Shown piece after piece: positions 11,398-22,246 of a DNA stretch of 64,000 bases. The notes below the pieces were generated by a model. The model had not been told where the DNA came from. It was given only the letters and a program-made list of their open reading frames with translations, and did no database searches. The first letter of the stretch is position 1. The number at the start of each line of letters is the position of its first letter. Source of the DNA: Tragulus kanchil (taxonomy: Eukaryota; Chordata; Mammalia; Artiodactyla; Tragulidae); NCBI GenBank assembly GCA_022376925.1, contig JAIOJX010000025.1, forward strand, positions 97,057,608-97,121,607, written 5' to 3'. Position numbers and translations under genes: made by a program.

Positions 11398-11536
11398 CAG
11401 AGTTTGTTTTCTTTTCCTTTTTTTCTTTTTTTTTTAGAGCGATAGGAAAGTAAAGTTTATTATAGGTGGGGAAGGGAGAGTCAGTATCAGAACAGTGGGC
11501 AGGCTCAAGGGAGAGCCCACAGAGTTTGTTTTCTTT
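11398..11536 (-). mobile_element. Short retroposed transcript 3' end with 17-bp target duplication
   Basis: A ~105-bp insert (11415-11519) lies between two exact copies of cagagtttgttttcttt (11398-11414 and 11520-11536). On the minus strand the insert ends with an AATAAA signal (in ctataataaactttac) and, about 20 bases later, an A-rich tail. This is the signature of an L1-mobilised, 5'-truncated polyadenylated RNA. The source transcript is unknown; an LTR transcript end is one possibility because of the AATAAA-to-tail spacing. Confidence 0.75.
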
Positions 11537-12539
11537 AGAATATTTAGAACAAATGACATTGCCAACAGCTCAGGCCACCTTATGGAGACATTTGGCCATT
11601 TCCATCTGAGAAATGCTTCACAGGCTGGGTAGGTTTCCCTAAAAAGATAGGCTGAAGTATGCACATGGTTTTAATGGTTTCTGAACTGAAAATCACTGTA
11701 AGTAACTGCCATTAGGTGTTTGTGCTAACCAGAAAATTCATCAGTTGATGAAATATTCCAAACCTGTGAGGGCTTCATCTTCCTGCAAACTCCAACAGCC
11801 ACTGGGATGAGGGGTGGGCCTTCAGCAGCAGAATGTACAGGAGCTGATGTAGAAACCTTCATCCATCTCCTCTCCCTTCTCTCATTTCATACCTTCCCCT
11901 GAGCAAGCCCATTCTGTGTCTTTCCTTTCTATTCATATAAAGATATCTACAAATTTGCATGCAAAGCTTTGTCCCATGAACCACAGCCTGGCCGTCATTG
12001 GATAACACCTAGTTTCTCAGGAATCAGGCTGTATATAATAGTAAGTGACATGGCAATGAGGTTCTTTCTTTTCTAATTTTCTTTCAGTCCTCTTGCTTAG
12101 ACAGAATCTTAAGTCCTAGGCTAGATGTTCTAATACTTATTTAACACTTTTACCTCTCTCTTTCCAAAGAGGAAGTGCTAGCTCGGCAACTTTCAGCAGC
12201 CAACAGTATCTAGGTATAATTTAGTAGTATTGCTTACTTTTCACTATACTTTTTATGCATACTCTGTGTTGCAAACTGAGCTGTTTTTCCTTTGGTGTAA
12301 CTGGGTATAAACTTTAATCCATAAACCAATTTATTTCTGTTAAAATTGTGAGTTGAATTCCTGTGGAGATTTTAAGTAAATAACAGTAACTATGATGCAC
12401 GGATAGGGCAGAACTCATGTGGAAGGTATTTCAATGACTGTAGTCCAGCAAGCATTTGATTTTGAGGGCTGAAATTAGAGTACAATGTAGTAATGCTTCT
12501 TAACTTTAACGTATAATAACGTATAATTTAACTAACTCG
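11537..12539. other. Unique-looking non-coding sequence
   Basis: No gene or repeat identified. Most of it, from 11668, is repeated at 12788 onward by duplication 3. Confidence 0.45.
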
Positions 12540-13909
12540 AGATCTAGTTAAAATAAAGATTCTCATTCAGTAGACCTGGGATGGATTATAAGACCTAAAG
12601 GTGCTTCCAGCAAGTTTTAGGATCATGCTGGGTGACTGGTCATACTAGTACTGGGGACGCCTTTCAAGGAAAGGACCTGATACCTCTCGCTCTTCCTGGT
12701 CTCAGACTCACCAAGGGCTCACACTCTAGCATGGGGTCAACACTGATTGTAATAATTGGGTTGTTACATGTCCCTATTTTATCCATAGTTTTAATGGTTT
12801 CTGAACTGAAAATCACTGTAAGTAACTGCCATTAGGTGTTTGTGCTAACCAGAAAATTCATCAGTTGATGAAATATTCCAAACCTGTGAGGGCTTCATCT
12901 TCCTGCAAACTCCAACAGCCACTGGGATGAGGGGTGGGCCTTCAGCAGCAGAATGTACAGGAGCTGATGTAGAAACCTTCATCCATCTCCTCTCCCTTCT
13001 CTCATTTCATACCTTCCCCTGAGCAAGCCCATTCTGTGTCTTTCCTTTCTATTCATATAAAGATATCTACAAATTTGCATGCAAAGCTTTGTCCCATGAA
13101 CCACAGCCTGGCCGTCATTGGATAACACCTAGTTTCTCAGGAATCAGGCTGTATATAATAGTAAGTGACATGGCAATGAGGTTCTTTCTTTTCTAATTTT
13201 CTTTCAGTCCTCTTGCTTAGACAGAATCTTAAGTCCTAGGCTAGATGTTCTAATACTTATTTAACACTTTTACCTCTCTCTTTCCAAAGAGGAAGTGCTA
13301 GCTCGGCAACTTTCAGCAGCCAACAGTATCTAGGTATAATTTAGTAGTATTGCTTACTTTTCACTATACTTTTTATGCATACTCTGTGTTGCAAACTGAG
13401 CTGTTTTTCCTTTGGTGTAACTGGGTATAAACTTTAATCCATAAACCAATTTATTTCTGTTAAAATTGTGAGTTGAATTCCTGTGGAGATTTTAAGTAAA
13501 TAACAGTAACTATGATGCACGGATAGGGCAGAACTCATGTGGAAGGTATTTCAATGACTGTAGTCCAGCAAGCATTTGATTTTGAGGGCTGAAATTAGAG
13601 TACAATGTAGTAATGCTTCTTAACTTTAACGTATAATAACGTATAATTTAACTAACTCGAGATCTAGTTAAAATAAAGATTCTCATTCAGTAGACCTGGG
13701 ATGGATTATAAGACCTAAGGTGCTTCCAGCAAGTTTTAGGATCATGCTGGGTGACTGGTCATACTAGTACTGTGGACGTCTTTCAAGGAAAGGACCTGAT
13801 ACCTCTTGCTCTTCCTGATCTCAGACTCACCAAGGGCTCACACTGTAGCATGGGGTCAACACTGATTGTAGTAATTGGGTTGTTACATGTCCCTATTTTA
13901 TCCATAGTT
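11668..13909. repeat. Direct ~1.1 kb duplication 3 (period 1120)
   Basis: Copy 1 is 11668-12787 and copy 2 is 12788-13909, directly adjacent. I saw no differences over the first ~930 bp. About seven differences then sit in the last ~190 bp of copy 1 (for example ctggggacgcc against ctgtggacgtc). A third copy of that end (14654 onward) agrees with copy 2, so copy 1 is the odd one. Confidence 0.97.
12540..12660 (-). repeat. MER5-type hAT fragment
   Basis: Carries gattctcattcagtagacctggg and then gcttccagcaagttttagga, in the order of the MER5A1/MER5B interior. Also present at about 13660-13780 and 14750-14870 because of duplications 3 and 4. Confidence 0.5.
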
Positions 13910-14455
13910 CTTAAAATTTAGTGTTTTTCAAAATCACCTACAATGTTTGTTAAAGCATGAATTACTGGACCCATCCAGATAGTTTATGGTTAAGCAGGTC
14001 TCAGAAATGGCTTGAGGAGCTGCATTTCTTTTTTTTTTTTTTTTTTTTGAGGGAAGGTCCTTTTATTATTATTATTATTATTTTTTATTTTTGGGCGGGG
14101 GTCGGGTTAGGGAGGGAGGGGAGCGGGCGGGCCACTTCTATTGGTCTTTCATTTCTCTGTTTTCATCCATCTTTGTTCTTTGGCTCCCGTGGGCCTCCCA
14201 TCGCGGTGGCGTCTGTCGCTGCAAAGCGCCGGCTCTGGGCGCATGCGCTCCAGAGCTCCGGCTCGGTGATTAGACACATCGGTCCAGCCGCTCCGCGGCA
14301 CATGGGATCTTCCCAGGTCAGGGCTCGAACTGGCACCCCTTGTATTGCAAGGCGGTGTCCTTACCCACTGGACCACCAGGGGAAGCCCAGAGGAGTTGCA
14401 TTTCTAACAAGTTTCAGAAAATGGTGATACTGCTTGTCTAGGGACCAGACTATAC
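13893..14455 (-). mobile_element. MER5-type hAT element split by a CHR SINE
   Basis: The outer parts follow MER5 (tttcaaaatcacctacaatgt, gttaaagcatgaattactgg, ggttaagcaggtctcag, then tttctaacaagtttcag, gatactgcttgtctaggga). The SINE at 14030-14389 interrupts it at gcatttct. Repeated at 14982-15541. Confidence 0.75.
14030..14389 (-). mobile_element. CHR-type tRNA-Glu SINE inside a MER5-type element
   Basis: A minus-strand SINE with long poly-T and an ATT microsatellite at the tail side. The body has gggcctcccatcgcggtgg and ggcgcatgcgctccagagc. The tRNA-like head ends ggaccaccaggggaagccc. Target duplication of 16 bp with one mismatch: gaggagctgcatttct (14014-14029) and gaggagttgcatttct (14390-14405). 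The 156-codon plus-strand frame at 13957-14427 is produced by this insertion and is not a gene. Repeated at 15119-15475. Confidence 0.9.
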
Positions 14456-15118
14456 ATAAACTTTACAAGTGGATGTGTGAGTATCAAACAGTGGGAACAC
14501 AGCATTATCAGGAAGGACAGCACTCATTCTGACTATGGTGCCACTCCTTTGTTCTCCAAACATTCAAGACTTCTTTAAAGCTTCAGCAGGAATGCCAAGG
14601 TAACTGGTAGAGACTGAGTGGGGTCCCATCACCCCAATGTGGATTTGACTGTACCAGCAAGCATTTGATTTTGAGGGCTGAAATTAGAGTACAATGTAGT
14701 AATGCTTCTTAACTTTAACGTATAATAACGTATAATTTAACTAACTCGAGATCTAGTTAAAATAAAGATTCTCATTCAGTAGACCTGGGATGGATTATAA
14801 GACCTAAGGTGCTTCCAGCAAGTTTTAGGATCATGCTGGGTGACTGGTCATACTAGTACTGTGGACGTCTTTCAAGGAAAGGACCTGATACCTCTTGCTC
14901 TTCCTGATCTCAGACTCACCAAGGGCTCACACTGTAGCATGGGGTCAACACTGATTGTAGTAATTGGGTTGTTACATGTCCCTATTTTATCCATAGTTCT
15001 TAAAATTTAGTGTTTTTCAAAATCACCTACAATGTTTGTTAAAGCATGAATTACTGGACCCATCCAGATAGTTTATGGTTAAGCAGGTCTCAGAAATGGC
15101 TTGAGGAGCTGCATTTCT

Positions 15119-15475
15119 TTTTTTTTTTTTTTTTTTTGAGGGAAGGTCCTTTTATTATTATTATTATTATTTTTTATTTTTGGGCGGGGGTCGGGTTAGG
15201 GAGGGAGGGAGCGGCGGCCACTTCTATTGGTCTTTCATTTCTCTGTTTTCATCCATCTTTGTTCTTTGGCTCCCGTGGGCCTCCCATCGCGGTGGCGTCT
15301 GTCGCTGCAAAGCGCCGGCTCTGGGCGCATGCGCTCCAGAGCTCCGGCTCGGTGATTAGACACATCGGTCCAGCCGCTCCGCGGCACATGGGATCTTCCC
15401 AGGTCAGGGCTCGAACTGGCACCCCTTGTATTGCAAGGCGGTGTCCTTACCCACTGGACCACCAGGGGAAGCCCA
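15119..15475 (-). mobile_element. CHR-type SINE, second copy
   Basis: Counterpart of 14030-14389 in copy 2 of duplication 4, about 3 bp shorter in a G-rich run. Confidence 0.9.
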
Positions 15476-15760
15476 GAGGAGTTGCATTTCTAACAAGTTT
15501 CAGAAAATGGTGATACTGCTTGTCTAGGGACCAGACTATACATAAACTTTACAAGTGGATGTGTGAGTATCAAACAGTGGGAACACAGCATTATCAGGAA
15601 GGACAGCACTCATTCTGACTATGGTGCCACTCCTTTGTTCTCCAAACATTCAAGACTTCTTTAAAGCTTCAGCAGGAATGCCAAGGTAACTGGTAGAGAC
15701 TGAGTGGGGTCCCATCACCCCAAGTTTTGCTTTCTCATACATCCCAGGTGCATGTATACA

Positions 15761-16150
15761 AGTTGTTGTTACGTTGCTAAGCTGTGTCTGACTCTTTGCG
15801 ACCCCATGGACTGCAACATTTCAGGCCTGCTTGTCCCTCACTGTCTCCTGGAGTTTGCTCAAGTTCATGTCCATTGAACTGATGATGCTATCTAACGATC
15901 TCATCCTCTGCCACCCTCTTCTCCTTTTGCCTTCAATCTTTCTCAGCATCGGGGTCTTTTCCAGTAAGTCAGCTCTTCGCATCAGGTGGTCAAAGTATTA
16001 GAGCTTCAACTTCAGCATCAGTCCTTCCAATGAACATTCGGTATTGATTTGCCTTAGGAGTGACTGGTTTGATCTCCTTGCTGTCTAAAGGAGTTTCAAG
16101 AGTCTTCTCCAGCACCAGAATTTGAAAGCATGAATTCTTTGTTGCTCATC
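15761..16150 (-). mobile_element. BovB LINE fragment (ART2A-like)
   Basis: The plus strand shows the antisense ART2A order: gtgtctgactctttgcgacc, catgtccattgaac, gatctcatcctctgcc, agcatcggggtctttt, gtccttccaatgaacatt, agagtcttctccagcacc. Ends in a TATG/CA microsatellite. Confidence 0.88.
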
Positions 16151-16203
16151 CTTTATGTATGTATATATGTACATATGTATGTATGCATACACACACACAC
16201 AGA
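16151..16203. repeat. Microsatellite (ATGT/CA)
   Basis: Imperfect tatgta repeats followed by a short CA run at the end of the BovB fragment. Confidence 0.8.
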
Positions 16204-16574
16204 GTAGTGTAGTGGTAGGGAGCCAACAGTAGATGTAGTTTCCTAGCCATATGTCACATTAATATGCCTAACATCTTGTGACTATGATAGAGTTTTTTGT
16301 AGTGTGGCAAATACATCTATTTGTGAATGCCCAATTCAGACATAATGTCAGGACACCTAAGCACCAACTTGCATTGTAATTCTTTTTCTTTCACCTGGAT
16401 ATGTCACACTGTAGTACGTATATATTCTATAGTGTGTAATAGTATATATATTATAATTTATAAAATAACAACAATAATAGTAACAAATTTAAAATTTGCT
16501 GTGAGGATTAAAAGAAAAATAATACCTATAGAGTAGAGTATTTCATTACAACACTAGGACCAATCAATATTAAT

Positions 16575-17290
16575 GGCCAAATAAATAAGCTTTATTTAAG
16601 GACAAGGAGGAGGATGTGTGGCTGGAGCTTCCTGAGGGAGGGAAAGGAAAGAAGATGAAATAGTAGGTGAGGAAGTCAGGGGCCAGCTCTTACAGAGACA
16701 TGCAGTTCAGCACAGCTTGGGTTTTTTTTTTTTTTTTAATTAATTAATTTATTTATTTTGGTGGGGGTAGGGGGGGGTGGGGGGGGGGAGCAGGTGGGCC
16801 ACTTAGAGCGCCGGCTCAGGGCGCATGGGCTCCAGAGCGCGGGCTCGGTAATTGGACACATGGGTCCAGCTGCTCCACAGCACGTGGGATCTTCCCAGGC
16901 CAACCAGGGAAGTCCACAGCTTGGATTTTAAGTGTAATGAAAAGTAGCTGGAGGGTTTAAAGCTGAAGTGCAGTACGATCTGATTTACATTTTACAATGT
17001 TCTGTCTGCCTTGCAGAGAAGAGAATATAAGGAGCAAGAGTCCAAGTTGGGAGACTAGTTACAGTGCCCAGGTGTTGGTGACAGACTTTCACTAGCAGTG
17101 ATAATGGTGAGAAGTAGCCAGACTGAAGCCATATTCTGGAGACAGTGTTTCAGAGAGATTGCTGAGCAGTGGAAAGAAAGAGTAATTGAAGATGACTCTC
17201 AGGTCCAAGTAACTGAGTGAATGGATGAGGGTGCCATTACTGAAATGAGGAAACTAAAGAAGCAGGTTTGGTGAAGTTTCTCAGTATTTT
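16575..17290 (+). repeat. Old interspersed repeat interrupted by a SINE
   Basis: Contains ordered pieces typical of a widespread ancient mammalian repeat (gtgtggctggagc, tcaggggccagctct, gctggagggttt, acgatctgatttacattt, tggtgagaagtagccaga, aagatgactctcaggtcc, gaggaaactaaagaagcagg). I do not assign the family name. Repeated at about 17660-18376. Confidence 0.55.
16721..16914 (-). mobile_element. CHR-type SINE, internally deleted
   Basis: Minus-strand SINE: poly-T, AATT-rich tail and G-rich run, then gagcgccggctcagggcgcat and tgggatcttcccaggccaaccagggaagtcc. The segment normally between the gggatc and accaggg parts of the head is missing. Target duplication cacagcttgg at 16711-16720 and 16915-16924. 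Repeated at about 17807-18000. Confidence 0.85.
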
Positions 17291-17806
17291 GTTCAGACAC
17301 ACAATATGTGAATTCTTTTTTATAGAAATATGTGTGAAGGGAAAAATTGAGCATTTAGGGATTACTCAGTGCCATATGTCACATAATATGTCAGTACTAT
17401 TTTTTCATGTGAATGCCCAATTCAGACATAATGTCAGGACACCTAAGCACCAACTTGCATTGTAATTCTTTTTCTTTCACCTGGATATGTCACACTGTAG
17501 TACGTATATATTCTATAGTGTGTAATAGTATATATATTATAATTTATAAAATAACAACAATAATAGTAACAAATTTAAAATTTGCTGTGAGGATTAAAAG
17601 AAAAATAATACCTATAGAGTAGAGTATTTCATTACAACACTAGGACCAATCAATATTAATGGCCAAATAAATAAGCTTTATTTAAGGACAAGGAGGAGGA
17701 TGTGTGGCTGGAGCTTCCTGAGGGAGGGAAAGGAAAGAAGATGAAATAGTAGGTGAGGAAGTCAGGGGCCAGCTCTTACAGAGACATGCAGTTCAGCACA
17801 GCTTGG

Positions 17807-18000
17807 GTTTTTTTTTTTTTTTTAATTAATTAATTTATTTATTTTGGTGGGGGTAGGGTGGGGTAGGGAGGGGGAGCAGGTGGGCCACTTAGAGCGCCGG
17901 CTCAGGGCGCATGGGCTCCAGAGCGCGGGCTCGGTAATTGGACACATGGGTCCAGCTGCTCCACAGCACGTGGGATCTTCCCAGGCCAACCAGGGAAGTC
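17807..18000 (-). mobile_element. CHR-type SINE, second copy
   Basis: Counterpart of 16721-16914 in duplication 5. The G-rich run reads differently, as expected of base-calling noise in a homopolymer. Confidence 0.85.
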
Positions 18001-18435
18001 CACAGCTTGGATTTTAAGTGTAATGAAAAGTAGCTGGAGGGTTTAAAGCTGAAGTGCAGTACGATCTGATTTACATTTTACAATGTTCTGTCTGCCTTGC
18101 AGAGAAGAGAATATAAGGAGCAAGAGTCCAAGTTGGGAGACTAGTTACAGTGCCCAGGTGTTGGTGACAGACTTTCACTAGCAGTGATAATGGTGAGAAG
18201 TAGCCAGACTGAAGCCATATTCTGGAGACAGTGTTTCAGAGAGATTGCTGAGCAGTGGAAAGAAAGAGTAATTGAAGATGACTCTCAGGTCCAAGTAACT
18301 GAGTGAATGGATGAGGGTGCCATTACTGAAATGAGGAAACTAAAGAAGCAGGTTTGGTGAAGTTTCTCAGTATTTTGTTCAGACACACAATATGTGAATT
18401 CTTTTTATAGATATGTGTGAAGGGATATTGAGAAA

Positions 18436-19559
18436 ATCTAGAGTCTGATGGTCAGGGAATAGATTAGAACTTGATTCACATTTATGAATCATGAGCATTT
18501 AGGGATTACTCAGTGCCTTTTTATCTGGAGAAGAGCTTATACAATGAGAATATAGATAGAGAAGAGATTTCCTGTCAGTGAACTCCTGCACATAGAGCCC
18601 CAGAGAAGCAGATGCTGTAAGTTTAGCTGAAGAGAGAAATTAGTACCTATAAGATAACACCTGAAGATGTGGCACCGCTCAGGAAGAACTGACCAAGAGG
18701 GCCACCAGGGAGCATGTATCCTATGCCTAGGACTTCCAATTCAGCCCGAGATTTCTCCACCAGACATGGCAGAGGAACTAAACTGATTGAACCATGCAAA
18801 AAGAGGCAGTAGGTTGCCTGAGCTGTAGGGAATGAGGGCATCACCGAATATGCCCAACTGACACCTCAACATTGAGTTAATCCCTATTCTAGGCACAACT
18901 TCAAGGAGTAGAATGTGCCCTTCAGGTGCTCTTGGCATCTCAAGTATGTGCCAAGAAGAGCTGAAATTGCCATGATCTAGATAAGAAATGTGGCAGTCAA
19001 CCCAAGCTGTTTGTCTAAAAAAATAATAGTATATTTGTCGCATGTGGTCCGAAATTTGCATTCACTGCATCATAATTCTAATTGCTGATGGTGTAAATGC
19101 AGTTTCCTAACTAACAGAGAAAGAATGTTTTGCTCATCATTTTCCCTTTCCCAGGGAATGCTTGCCTTTGCCTGATATACCAGTTTTGGAACAGGATTTT
19201 TTTTTAAAAAAAGTGTTTTATGCATAGTGATGAGCTAAGGAAGCATCTCTCCCTGCCTGGAGTCATGAACCTGACACAGTTAACACAGTGAAATCTGCTG
19301 TACATTTAATCAGAGGTAGTTAATTTGATTTTCTAAAATTAAGCAGAGCATCAGTTTGTCATTAGGCCTGAGAATTACTGGGTTTCAGAAGTCACCCTGC
19401 CTACCCCAAAAGGACTTTATTGGATATGAGTAATAACAACCTACAAATATATTGATGATAATGAGCATCTAAATGTTCTGTAAGAAAAAGAAAGCAAAAA
19501 AAAAAAAAAAAAACCTGACAAGCATGAATGGTGACTCATGATAGCCAGAATTCTTAAAA
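18436..19559. other. Unique-looking non-coding sequence
   Basis: No gene or named repeat. The 106-codon minus frame at 18741-19061 has no recognisable domain. Confidence 0.4.
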
Positions 19560-19720
19560 TTTATGATCATTGCAACATGAAAAAATAATTATGAATAATA
19601 AAAATCTGTTGCAATAATTAGCTGTAATGAATGCTCATGGTGAGCTAAATGAACTGGAACAATTTAAGGCATTATCACATAATTTGCATCTTGTGTTATG
19701 TCAGATCATTTTATCATTAG
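19560..19720. promoter_or_regulatory. Possible conserved non-coding element (AT-rich, POU octamer)
   Basis: Repeat-free stretch with several TAAT/ATTA cores and one exact ATTTGCAT octamer at 19682-19689, the consensus bound by POU-domain factors. Such clusters are common in developmental enhancers, but AT-rich DNA yields them by chance too. Function is inference only. Repeated at about 20665-20825. Confidence 0.25.
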
Positions 19721-19911
19721 AGAGAAATAGGGAGAAGTAGAGAGAAAGAAAAAGAGACAAAGGAGACAGAATGGAAGCTGATGAAGAAAAAGTAACGAAA
19801 CGTGCTACATATTATATTTTTTAAAGTGAATTTTAAAATCCATTCCAAGTTATTTGAGGGTGTCAAAAATGTGAGAAAATCATAGGTGTATCAGACATTC
19901 AAATCTGACAA

Positions 19912-20200
19912 AATTGGGTTTGAACCTCTACCTGTCTTTTTACATTTTATGTAACAAAGGCAATTTCCTTAGCTGACCTAAGTCTGAGTTACGTTTGTCA
20001 AACAGAATATTCATAGATGTTGCCTAAAGCTGTGATGAGAAGTGAATTGGTTGTATCAACAGCTAACTTTTAGTAAATATTCATTATGCACCTGACCTTC
20101 TCCTGGACACCTCCATAAGAACTACATCATCATTCAGTCCTCCTGACAACCCTAATCAGTGAGAGATATAGTGGTATTTTTTATAGATGAGAAATGAAGA
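19912..20200 (-). repeat. MIR-like SINE(s), degraded
   Basis: Contains gggtttgaacctctacctgtc in one orientation and cattcagtcctcctgacaa...ttatagatgagaaatgaag in the other. This suggests two adjacent old MIR fragments. Repeated at about 21017-21305. Confidence 0.5.
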
Positions 20201-21457
20201 CCTAAAGTATGGAATACGAAGAGTAAGCTATGGAGTAGTAATTGGTACTAGGAGACTTAGTTTCCAGAATTGCATCTTTCACTCTTCCTCTAAAAGCCTC
20301 TTTCAGCCAGCAGCAGAGTTCAGTAAAGATCAGGTGTCACTTTTTCATTTTATCACTCTTTTGAAATTCACAAACCTGACACAGTTAACACAGTGAAATC
20401 TGCTGTACATTTAATCAGAGGTAGTTAATTTGATTTTCTAAAATTAAGCAGAGCATCAGTTTGTCATTAGGCCTGAGAATTACTGGGTTTCAGAAGTCAC
20501 CCTGCCTACCCCAAAAGGACTTTATTGGATATGAGTAATAACAACCTACAAATATATTGATGATAATGAGCATCTAAATGTTCTGTAAGAAAAAGAAAGC
20601 AAAAAAAAAAAAAAAAAACCTGACAAGCATGAATGGTGACTCATGATAGCCAGAATTCTTAAAATTTATGATCATTGCAACATGAAAAAATAATTATGAA
20701 TAATAAAAATCTGTTGCAATAATTAGCTGTAATGAATGCTCATGGTGAGCTAAATGAACTGGAACAATTTAAGGCATTATCACATAATTTGCATCTTGTG
20801 TTATGTCAGATCATTTTATCATTAGAGAGAAATAGGGAGAAGTAGAGAGAAAGAAAAAGAGACAAAGGAGACAGAATGGAAGCTGATGAAGAAAAAGTAA
20901 CGAAACGTGCTACATATTATATTTTTTAAAGTGAATTTTAAAATCCATTCCAAGTTATTTGAGGGTGTCAAAAATGTGAGAAAATCATAGGTGTATCAGA
21001 CATTCAAATCTGACAAAATTGGGTTTGAACCTCTACCTGTCTTTTTACATTTTATGTAACAAAGGCAATTTCCTTAGCTGACCTAAGTCTGAGTTACGTT
21101 TGTCAAACAGAATATTCATAGATGTTGCCTAAAGCTGTGATGAGAAGTGAATTGGTTGTATCAACAGCTAACTTTTAGTAAATATTCATTATGCACCTGA
21201 CCTTCTCCTGGACACCTCCATAAGAACTACATCATCATTCAGTCCTCCTGACAACCCTAATCAGTGAGAGATATAGTGGTATTTTTTATAGATGAGAAAT
21301 GAAGACCTAAAGTATGGAATACGAAGAGTAAGCTATGGAGTAGTAATTGGTACTAGGAGACTTAGTTTCCAGAATTCGCATCTTTCACTCTTCCTCTAAA
21401 AAGCCTCTTTCAGCCAGCAGCAGAGTTCAGTAAAGATCAGGTGTCACTTTTTCATAT

Positions 21458-22246
21458 CCCCTTTGTGAGCAAAATGAAATATTCATTTACATTTGTGAGT
21501 TGGCCTTATTGTAATTTATTCAGCTCTACAGCACGAAGGGCAACATTTGGGGTTGGCTTTGAAATTCTCCTAGTATATAACCAGTCCCCTACAGTAGAAA
21601 CCCTGCATTGTGAGAAGACAAGGTTACTGCCGGTGACTTTCTCAGTTGGAAGGTGATTAGCGGCTCCCAGATGTAAGTTTTACCTGACAACCGGCAGGAT
21701 GGAAGAGGCATCTATCATCCAGGGCATTTGAGAAAAGCCCCACTTGACCTACTCTGACAGGGACCTCTCTGTGACTTGGCGGACTGAGATTTCCCTGGTA
21801 CCTGGATTCAGAGCCTCTCTGGGTGGGGCTCTGTATGGTAGTGAGGGGTGGAGGGAGGTTAGTTCTATGCCCTGGAGCAGGAAGACAGGAGATTTAATTG
21901 CCCAAGTTTCCTTTAATCTGCTTGGGCATTATTTGCAAATGAAGTGAACTGGACACTCTCAATCTGTGTCTACTTAAATAACATTGGAAAAGGCACTTGA
22001 TACAGCACTTTGTTATTAAATATGAGCATTGAAAAAAAAGCCCCGTATTCATAAAATGAGTTTATTATTTCTTCATTTTATAGTATACCAGGAGTCATCA
22101 AATAGAAATATCTTGGACTTTCCATGTCGAATGAGAAAGCTGGTGTGGTTTTCACTGAGTTAAAATGGAATAAACTGTCAAGTTGTAGTCTCCACTGTAT
22201 TGAGGCATAAAATAATCCAAAACAAAGAATATGCAAACATGAAGGG
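21458..22246. other. Unique-looking non-coding sequence
   Basis: No gene, RNA or repeat identified. The 71- and 67-codon frames lack protein features. Confidence 0.45.

Larger units (their letters stand above)
13565..15723. repeat. Direct ~1.1 kb duplication 4 (period 1089)
   Basis: Copy 1 is 13565-14637 and copy 2 is 14654-15723, with a 16-bp filler that looks like a corrupted form of the bases preceding copy 1. Copy 2 differs in a GC-rich run (gagcggcggccac against gagcgggcgggccac). Its first 345 bp also occur at 12446 onward, making three copies. Confidence 0.97.
16324..18435. repeat. Direct ~1.1 kb duplication 5 (period 1086)
   Basis: Copy 1 is 16324-17349 and copy 2 is 17410-18435, with ~60 bp of filler. 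The filler contains a piece found intact downstream of copy 2 (gagcatttagggattactca at about 18492). It then has a shortened form of sequence just upstream of copy 1 (ccatatgtcaca... near 16248). The G-rich tracts at 16762 and 17848 differ between copies. Confidence 0.96.
19268..21457. repeat. Direct ~1.1 kb duplication 6 (period 1105)
   Basis: Copy 1 is 19268-20350 and copy 2 is 20373-21457, with about 22 bp of filler. Differences seen are at the end of copy 1 (agaattgcatc and taaaagcc against agaattcgcatc and taaaaagcc in copy 2). Confidence 0.96.

Noticed and set aside
13957..14427. 156-codon open frame (and its 155-codon copy at 15046-15513)
   Set aside because: It runs through a MER5-type element and an antisense CHR SINE, with a poly-Phe run from the poly-T tail. 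No protein domain.
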